From: Skeletonema tropicum
Taxonomy: Eukaryota > Bacillariophyta > Thalassiosirophyceae > Thalassiosirales > Thalassiosiraceae
Reading direction: 5' to 3'
DNA: 12,889 bases
NCBI GenBank assembly: GCA_037178625.1
Contig: JAWZXG010000116.1
Location: 1-12,889, forward strand
Below, piece by piece: positions 6,756 through 12,889 of the stretch; within the stretch, counting starts at the first letter, position 1; every line of letters begins with the position of its first letter. Under the pieces are notes generated by a model. That model was not told where the DNA came from. It did no database searches and saw only the letters and a program-made list of their open reading frames with translations. The translations under genes were made by a program, and so were the position numbers.

Positions 6756-8744
6756 TCCAATTATTTGTCTCCTTCAACAGCTGGAATACTGATGATACAA
6801 AGCCATCATCCCTCACAACATCAATTTCATCACTGCTGCGGTCCGATGAATTATTTTGCTTTGATTGCTCGTCAGTACCACTGATATCATCGAATTGATC
6901 ATCATCGTCATGACCATCTAGACCATCATCATCGGAAGTGGTCAAATCCAAATCCCTCTCGATATAAACGGACACACCAGCAACATTGTCACCACCATCA
7001 CCGAGGCGACAATCAGTAATAGTGCGGTCAATGAGTAGCCTGAAATAGACTTTTCTTGGGCACTTTAGCCCGCCTGGAGCGAAGGAAACAATCCTCGTTT
7101 CACCGCTTTCTCCATGGCATCCATCAGGTGGCAGCAGCACACAAATTTCAAGACACATGATTGTGCTCAATACATCGAGCAATGTGAAATACCAGTCAAT
7201 CGAGCGATGTACTTTGTTGTATGAGTATTCGCATTCATAAATGAATTCGTCCATCACTCTTTTGATACGAGGATAGAAGGGTTCATTCGCAGCCATATAC
7301 ATGACATCAGCGACGAACGGCAGCAGTTTCTCCTCTGTGTTGAGAGCCACGTTATCAACTACACAAGCGAGTGCGTGGAGGATACTAAAAGTGTTCCTCG
7401 GTACCAACTTGTCACCGGTCGGCCTCTGAACATGATCCGCACCAGCTGTAATGATTTGTTTCAATCGCATCTTCTTTGCTAATTTCGACATTGCCAAATT
7501 GTCAACATCGTCCGTAACAGAAAAAGTTTCTTGATACTCATTTACAACGAGTTTCCTGAGTCGTTGTACACTATCAGCAATATCACCTCTTGCAATCAAA
7601 TCAACAGTATCAACGAAGTCATTAGGATTGCCATTCGACTTAGACGAGGGAGGAGCAGTCTCAGTGACGTTCGATGGAGAGGAATGTGCCTTCGCTCGCG
7701 TCAAACTCTTGAAAACTTTGTTGTCAGGGGAGAGGTAATGGTGGTAAATAGTTCCGCGGGATTTGCCGCCCTTACGCTTGATACTCTTCCTTTTCCATCC
7801 ATCCGAGAGATCTGAATGGGTGTAATCAACCCACTCATTCTCGCTATGTAGAAGGCAGTTGCATTTATTTATTAGGTAAAATTGTTCAGTGATCGATTAT
7901 ACTAAAATGATTCAATAAGCAAGCGATACTTAGTGCGGCAGTGCACATGCACACAAAATAAACTCACATGATAGTTGAATCAGGAGAGGCCTTCTCTCGG
8001 ACAGGTACCGGTTTAGACTTTTTCGTGACAGCACCTTTCTCGGACAAATCCGGTTCATCATCATCTTGAACAGGTTGATCACGGGAGCCCGAATGAGTTT
8101 TGTCTTCAAGTACAAGTTTCCCGTTCTCATCACTGGTGTGAAGTTGAAGGTTGAAAAAAAAACTTGTAAGTAAAAAGGAAAGACAGAATTTGTAAAACGG
8201 TACAATGAACAAAAATACCAAAATCATTGAACCACACGAAGGTTAACCTTCTCTCTTACCAAAAATGCTCACAATTTGAAGTGTACGGCGCTTGGCTTGT
8301 ACCTCCTTTCTGAGCAATAGCGGCAAACATTAAGAAGTTGACCGCTGCAGACACCAGATCATCTTTGTCAGTAGAATCAGTCTTACCAACTGGGACATTC
8401 GGGTAATGTTCAGACAGTTCATTCAGGATGTACTTGATTGACCCGACTTCAAAGACGGAAAGAGCAGAAAAGAGCAGTTGTTCCTTCTCCAACTTGGCAA
8501 CGTCAAACCCATCGCCTAATGCAACAGACGCTAGCAGCGAGAAGATACGATCGTCGGTACGCACCAAACGCCAATTGATGTCTGTTACGCTCAATGCAAT
8601 GACAGGAGCCGACGGTTTAGCGGCAGTCTTGACCCCTGACGAAGTAAGACGTGCATCGACATTGCTCCGATTCCGCACGGCACGGAAGCCCTTACCATTA
8701 CTACCAACGGTGGATATAACTGGATTTGTGTTGCCAAACTTCAT
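6736..8744 (-). CDS. Three-exon gene with a possible MBD-like segment and S-I-D-W-Y domain
   Basis: Exons 8744-8260, 8132-7968 and 7843-6736 total 1758 bases, which is 585 codons plus stop. Start ATG at 8744 is the first Met after the intergenic region. Exon 1 ends N-C-E-H-F and joins C-D-E-N-G-K-L in exon 2. Exon 3 opens with D-G-W-K-R-K-S-I-K-R-K-G-G-K-S-R-G, then Y-H-H-Y-L-S-P and K-V-F-K-S-L. That spacing resembles a methyl-CpG-binding (MBD) domain (about residues 222-265). At about residues 358-490 lies the domain shared with the 4998-6755 frame: S-I-L-H-A-L-A-C-V-V, R-S-I-D-W-Y-F-T-L-L, V-L-L-P-P, Y-F-R-L-L. Exon 1 has a weaker similar stretch (D-R-I-F-S-L-L-A-S-V-A). An acidic Asp-rich linker ends the frame. 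The overall role is unknown; nuclear action is likely if the MBD is real. Confidence 0.7.
7844..7967 (-). other. Intron 2 of the MBD-like gene (124 bp)
   Basis: Donor AT|GTGAGTTTATTTTG at 7967 and acceptor TTCTACATAG at 7844. Phase 2 gives S-T-I-I-E-N-E-W-V. It carries the palindromic element at 7873-7905 and shares its first 14 bases with the intron at 2975-3066. Confidence 0.8.
7873..7905. repeat. 33-bp palindromic intron element, copy D
   Basis: Arms TAGGTAAAATTG and CGATTATACTAA around TTCAGTGAT. Lies in the intron 7844-7967. Confidence 0.6.
8133..8259 (-). other. Intron 1 of the MBD-like gene (127 bp)
   Basis: Donor TTG|GTAAGAG at 8259 and acceptor CTTCACACCAG at 8133, preceded by a T-rich tract. 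Phase 2 splicing gives E-H-F-C-D-E-N-G. A diverged copy of the palindromic element lies at 8189-8220. Confidence 0.8.
8189..8220. repeat. 33-bp palindromic intron element, diverged copy E
   Basis: Left arm TTTGTAAAACGG, core with CAATG, right arm CAAAAATACCA. The weakest of the single copies. Lies in the intron 8133-8259. Confidence 0.5.
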
Positions 8745-9611
8745 TATTTATTCGGACAATGTAGAAATGTGATGATGTAAATGATGCAATGCATAATTTA
8801 TGAGAGCTGTTGAACGGCTCGACAACGTACAAACTGCCTACATAACCGCCGCCAACGCACCAGCGCAATAATCAGCAGAGAACAATGCAATCAATAACCA
8901 ACCACGTCATGAAGTAAACGAGTTCCTTCGTAAGCTACGTCGGCAACACAAGATCTTGTGGTTCAACACATCGACAACACGTCGACAAAAAGATTCAGCT
9001 CAACACAAGACGTCGACGTGGAGTTAAGAACTGACGTATTGATCAGTACGTGGCCAAAGATCGGCAGTTATTCAAATGCAAACACGTCGGCAACCAACGT
9101 CGGCGTCTATTTAGACTTGCATCAATAGACGACTCGGCAGATAATGTAATTGAGCCAATGTCGACCTGAGTACTTGCTGCATGAACTTAAATACTTTTTT
9201 GTTCATTGGATTTTGCCAACACCTGACTTCTGGTACTTTGTGACGTAAGACGATTGGAATCAAGTGTACTAATTCCTTAAGTAACGAAGTTTACCACGTC
9301 ACTCAGAGAAAAAATGAAGAAAATAGATGGTGACGGGGATGCACACCGGAAAGAACGAAGAAGCTCATCGACAATCTGACTTAATTAGCCTGGAAAAGTC
9401 CTTTCTAGCACAAATCAAGCGATTTTTTAGATCTAAATCATAAGATATAGCATCTAAATGACAATCAAAATGGGCATTTCAGCGGGGATAGGAGGGGGGA
9501 AAATCCCAACACTTCAAGTTTAAGTTCCGGAAGTAATTCAGAGCAAAGCACCGCACCCAACGAATCCGCCGCACAGATCTCGCATAAAACGCAACAGCGC
9601 TCCACCAAATC
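8745..9611. promoter_or_regulatory. Divergent intergenic region rich in ACGTC motifs
   Basis: 867 bases between the start codons of two divergent genes, with no credible coding frame. Both promoters must lie here. It contains many ACGTC/GACGT words: about 8904, 8937, 8979, 9010, 9014, 9032, 9083, 9097, 9241 and 9296. The 11-mer ACGTCGGCAAC occurs twice (8937 and 9083). Four are full TGACGT or ACGTCA half-sites of the bZIP/CRE type. An AT-rich TTAAATAC lies near 9186. A Helitron terminus could also lie here, but none is recognisable. Confidence 0.45.
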
Positions 9612-11022
9612 ATGACCGACAAACAACATCCAACTGAACACGATAACGACGACACCATGAACTCACCTGAAGCTACAGATGCAACTGAATCTGCGGTTGA
9701 ATCTGCAGCTGAAGCTGTGGACGCAAAAAGCACGTTAAAGGAGACAACGAGTCCGCCGGACAACCAGATGAACACCCCCGGAAAGAATAACACACCTACC
9801 GATCATACTGCCGAGGCTGTCACCAGACCAACCACCAACAACGTTATCACCCCTGACAAACCAACAGCAGGTACAGAAACGACTACGCAGCAAGTCGAGG
9901 AAGATCGACCTGAGCATTACATCAAAGGCACAAATACGGGCCTGCCAACAAAAATTAGTGCTACGGTTTTCGTTTGCTTCACCCATTTGGATAAAGAAGG
10001 CAAATTGGTAGCGGAGAATGTAAATCAAGCGGTACCACAGCAAGAGAAGATACTCGGGCTATTGAAACTGGTGGCTACGGGTAAATCCGGCGACAACAAA
10101 GAAATGAACGACAGTCAGATACACTTACACTTCAGCAAGAAAGCAGCGGAGGATGATTCCGCGGAAGATTGCGTGAGTTTACTTTTGTTGAATCTGCGCA
10201 ACGAACCATTTTGTAAAATTGATCACTGTACAAATTTGGGAATGTTGATTCGTTGATCGATTGCGATGTTGCACAGAACGAATTTGTAAATTTGATCACT
10301 GTACAATTTTGGTAATATTGATTCGTCGATCGATTGCTGCAGCCAAACTACATCATGCTACTTGATTTGTATAATTGCTCACTGTGCGATTATACGAATA
10401 TTGATTTATAGATCCGTTGCTGAACTCACAACTAACACTTGATTGATGCTACTCCACATTAATAACAGGAGAAGACAGAACCAGTCAATGCAACTCATAT
10501 GTCATTGATTGCATCCAGTGAAGAAGCGAGGACTAGTGTGGCTTACGGATTGCCATTCACGTATGTTCCAGAGCTATCACACTTAATCGACGTACTCAAC
10601 GGAGATGATGGTAGTGGCACAGATGAAACGAAAAGAGAAATATCAGAGGCATTAACTGCTAATGTGACAACAGTCGAAGGTCAACGAAAGCTTTTGAGCA
10701 CTGCAAGAAAGCACCATTGGCTAGATGAAAGTCAAAATGAAGTCAATGTGGCAGTCCAAGATGGTATCGAGGGATTTGGTCATTTCTACACTTCCTTCAC
10801 TGCTTCATTGAAATTCTATGTCACAGCTGTTGAAGGCAACCACCGCTTGATAGCATTATTGGCAGCTCTGCTGCGATGCAAAGTGAAGAGAGAGTCAGGC
10901 TACTTCTTCAAGCCAAGCAATCCCGGAGATCCGACGTTCTTGACCAATTCATTCGTAGGAATTGAAGATAACGAACATGACGCCATGGAGAATGCTCTTG
11001 AGAAATTGAAAAAAATCGGACA
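9612..11022 (+). CDS. Unknown-family protein with E-G-N-H-R motif, N-terminal half
   Basis: Exon 1 is 9612-10172 and exon 2 starts at 10469. The ATG at 9612 is the first in frame, in an A/C-rich leader. Residues 1-110 are low-complexity and rich in Thr, Ala, Asp and Glu. A folded part begins near T-K-I-S-A-T-V-F-V-C-F-T-H-L-D. After splicing (E-D-C-E-K-T-E-P), exon 2 reads Y-G-L-P-F-T-Y-V-P-E-L, then N-V-T-T-V-E-G-Q-R-K-L-L, then G-I-E-G-F-G-H-F-Y-T-S-F-T, then V-T-A-V-E-G-N-H-R-L-I-A-L-L-A-A-L-L. The last block looks like the D/E-G-x-H-R signature of ParB/DGQHR-type folds, an analogy by eye only. Exon 2 is open to a TGA at 11024-11026, but a donor-like GTGATG at 11023 just before it suggests that translation continues. 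Function unknown. Confidence 0.65.
10173..10468 (+). other. Large intron (296 bp) with tandem palindromic repeats
   Basis: Donor TGC|GTGAGTTTAC at 10173 and acceptor ATTAATAACAG ending at 10468. A branch-like CTAAC lies about 35 bases upstream. Phase 0 splicing. It is two to four times longer than the other introns here, and the extra length is three copies of a repeat unit. Confidence 0.8.
10209..10421 (+). repeat. Three imperfect tandem repeats inside an intron
   Basis: Units begin at about 10210, 10283 and 10366 (spacing 73 and 83). Each starts TTTGTAWAWTTG, continues with a CACTG core and a right arm, and ends with a conserved ATTGATT...GATC-GTTGC tail. The palindromic half matches single copies in other introns of the window. 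Confidence 0.75.
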
Positions 11023-11125
11023 GTGATGCAATATTGAGCCACCCCTTCGACGCTCACATTACAGTAGCATCAAGGACTGCTACCGAATCTTTCCCCGCGC
11101 CTCACCTCGCGGAAACTCTCTCTAG
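11023..11125 (+). other. Probable intron (103 bp)
   Basis: Donor-like CA|GTGATG at 11023 and a pyrimidine-rich acceptor CTCTCTCTAG ending at 11125. Splicing joins L-K-K-I-G to H-R-E-K-Q-E-R-E-Q-K-E-A-W, a smooth helical continuation. That frame stops after about 20 codons unless a one-base shift near 11190 moves it into the long downstream frame. The donor is weak, so other boundaries are possible. Confidence 0.4.
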
Positions 11126-12797
11126 CCGAGAAAAGCAAGAACGTGAGCAAAAGGAAGCTTGGATCAACAGTACTAAATATATACAGAGGCTTAACTAAGC
11201 ATAATTCTGTGAGAAGAGACCATGAGGATTGGACTGAGAAGGAAGTTGGTACTAACGGTAAGATAGTCAGCAAAGGTAAAGTTTTGACCATAAAGGGGCT
11301 GAGAGCGCGAACGGCAAGGACACTTGAAGAGTTTGAAGATGACCCAAGTTTCACCGAAGAGCCGCTCACTCAATACTACGAGAATCCAATGCGTGAATAC
11401 GAGACGTGCCAAAACGAAGTGCAGCTCAGAGTTGATGGTGGAGGACCAAATGATGTACTCAAATTGCCTGTCAAGTGTAATATGGACAACTTCGGTTCTA
11501 CAGGGAACTACCCGATGACTGTTGAGCACAGCATGGCCAGATTTTTCCCACTCGCGGTAGCGGTACAGTCATTGCTTGAAACTGATGGAATGCAGCTATT
11601 TACCTCAAAGCAGATAAGCGCAATGTTGGCAGGCGGAATTATTATGCCAAGATCAGGAGTGAACACGATTGTGATACCCAAGGATGATACTGATGGAAAA
11701 TACAATGACACGCCTAAACTATGGGACAGGTCAGTTGAAGGGATCATGGCGACAAGTACTGCAGCGTTGGTCTACACAGTCGAGTCTGCCAAACTGTTCA
11801 ACGCAGATGCCTTGCTTGATCAAACTTTAAATGCCTTCAGCATCATGTCGCAAACCAAAGATATGGCGAATGATTTGAGATTGAGTATTGGTAAGAACAA
11901 GCTTGGTATCATTTCATTCGTAAACTTGTGCTCGTTGTACCTTGACTAACAAGTATCTATTCATTGAAATCAAGCGAAAAGTTTCGGATTGATTAGTATG
12001 GCAGCAAAAGAGATCGCAGTTGTCCTGAAGACGCTGAAGGAAGATGAAGGCACAGAGAGAGATGTGAATATCGCGGCACTAAACTTCATGGTGACAATGA
12101 ATCTATTACACGAGTACATGCAACTCATTGCTTCTACCCCTGAAGACATCCAAGTTAGTGAAGACCTATTGAGAGAAGACAACCAGGATTTGGTCGGTGA
12201 AGCTATCAGAGAATTCTTGGTAAGAAAGAAAGACAAGGACAAGACTTCACGTCTCGATAAAGAGCAATTGGCAAGTAACGTCATTGAGGCGGTCAGAGTG
12301 ACGAATGAGACAGGTGCAAGTTCAACCAAAAGACAAAGCAAGATACCGACTAAGGGTAGAGATGTGATGACCATCGTAACAGCTCCTGGTGATATGACAC
12401 TAGTAGAGCTCATTTGCCACATCTTTTGTTGGAATGTGGTTCGATCCGCAGAGAAAGAGAGAGGCAATCCGAGAAAGCTCCAAGACCTCTTCTTCGGAAA
12501 AGACAAGCGATTCAAAACGACAAGCGACTCAGTGAAAACATCAAGTCAGTTGATGAAGGTTCTAAAGATTGGAATGAAACGGTCACATCTAGAATCGAAT
12601 CACCGAGTGACTTTCAAATGACAGGATCGTTGTTATCGCTAACGCAGCTGGGCGACTTGATCAGAGGGACTGCGCAACTTAAGGGCAAGCTCATCCGTAC
12701 GTACACACTTCCAACGAAACCTGCTGCTACCAAGGAGGGAAAGCCAAGCAAAAGAAAGGAGAGTAAGAAGAGGAAGTCCGGAGAAGCATCAAAGTAA
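11126..12797 (+). CDS. Unknown-family protein, C-terminal half with basic tail
   Basis: Continuation of the plus-strand gene. Exons are about 11126-11890 and 11975 onward. The first exon has L-R-V-D-G-G-G-P-N-D-V-L-K-L-P-V-K, then M-A-R-F-F-P-L-A-V-A-V-Q-S-L-L, then S-A-M-L-A-G-G-I-I-M-P-R-S-G, and is predicted largely helical. It joins S-I-A-K-S-F-G-L-I-S-M-A-A-K-E-I in the next exon, which continues with helical segments and L-V-E-L-I-C-H-I-F-C-W-N-V-V. Near 12514 the frame must shift by one base (one A missing from an A-run in TTCAAAACGAC) to continue as D-E-G-S-K-D-W-N-E and L-S-L-T-Q-L-G-D-L-I. It ends with the Lys/Arg-rich tail K-R-K-E-S-K-K-R-K-S-G, a likely nuclear localisation signal. 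No recognised family. Nuclear role inferred only from the tail. Confidence 0.6.
11891..11974 (+). other. Intron (84 bp)
   Basis: Donor TTG|GTAAGA at 11891 and acceptor GAAATCAAG ending at 11974, with a branch-like CTAAC at about 11946. Phase 1 (G + CG = Ala). A possible decayed palindromic element lies at about 11917-11950. Confidence 0.75.
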
Positions 12798-12889
12798 AGA
12801 CAAAAATGGATCAACAACTGATACAGAGGAGACAAATTCGAAAAAGCAACGCACCAATGATTGTGCCAGTAAAACGATCGTGTCGCAAC
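12798..12889 (+). CDS. Likely continuation of the plus-strand gene off the right edge
   Basis: After the TAA at 12795-12797, another phase is open to the window end. It reads K-D-K-N-G-S-T-T-D-T-E-E-T-N-S-K-K-Q-R-T-N-D, similar in composition to the preceding basic, Ser/Thr-rich tail. A single extra base near 12795 would explain the break. Alternatively the gene truly ends at 12797. Confidence 0.35.

Noticed and set aside
6840..6960. Short tandem TCATCATCG-type repeats
   Set aside because: These simply encode the Asp-rich linker of the minus-strand protein; not a separate satellite.
8745..9611. Helitron 5' end (TC) near the intergenic region
   Set aside because: A two-base terminus cannot be recognised without aligned copies, and the CTRR/hairpin end would be outside the window to the left.
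9479..9793. Minus-strand frame with hydrophobic stretches
   Set aside because: Antisense to exon 1 of the plus-strand gene; no start context or motif support.
10209..10421. Repeats considered as a CRISPR array
   Set aside because: Repeats are imperfect, unevenly spaced, intronic and in a eukaryotic gene; the spacers are themselves repeated.
11070..12515. Minus-strand frames antisense to the right-hand gene
   Set aside because: Leu/Ser-rich shadow translations. The plus strand has consistent splice sites and a smooth protein.

Overview
The window looks like nuclear DNA of a microbial eukaryote. Both strands carry split genes with GT-AG introns of about 70-300 bases and donors mostly of the form GTGAGT. 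There are no ribosome-binding sites or operons. The domain mix (Helitron Rep, Ulp1 protease, a possible MBD) and the compact introns suggest an alga, possibly a diatom or other stramenopile. The taxon is inference only.

Left part, minus strand, about 4840 down to 1: the coding region of a Helitron rolling-circle transposon, cut by the window's left edge. In protein order it has a short exon, a C48/Ulp1 SUMO-type cysteine protease with His, Asp, Gln and Cys all visible, an acidic tail with a SUMO-interaction-like motif, a small SH3/Tudor-like segment, a Cys-rich segment plus DUF6570, and the Helitron Rep domain with its HUH motif. The catalytic tyrosines and helicase would lie left of base 1. 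The frame is broken by about ten single-base indels, most of them in the Rep part, and I found no clear nonsense substitution. That means either recent decay or indel errors in the assembly.

Middle, minus strand, 8744 to 4998: two long reading frames separated by an apparent one-base shift. The first is three exons, 585 codons, with a possible methyl-CpG-binding-like segment. The second is also 585 codons. Each contains one copy of the same roughly 150-residue domain (shared S-I-D-W-Y, a hydrophobic helix, I/L-P-P, F-R-L-L), which may be a degenerate OTU-like fold. They could be the N-terminal part of the transposon polyprotein or a separate gene.

8745-9611 is an intergenic region between divergent genes, rich in ACGTC motifs. 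From 9612 to the right edge a plus-strand split gene encodes a protein family I do not recognise. It has an E-G-N-H-R motif, a long helical part and a basic tail, and it runs off the window.

The least expected signal is a 33-base imperfect palindrome with arms TTTGTAAAATTG / CAATTTTACMAA around a CASTG core. It occurs in at least five introns on both strands, three times in tandem in the largest intron, and I saw no copy in an exon. Several of these introns also share the first bases after the donor, so they may be related, introner-like insertions.
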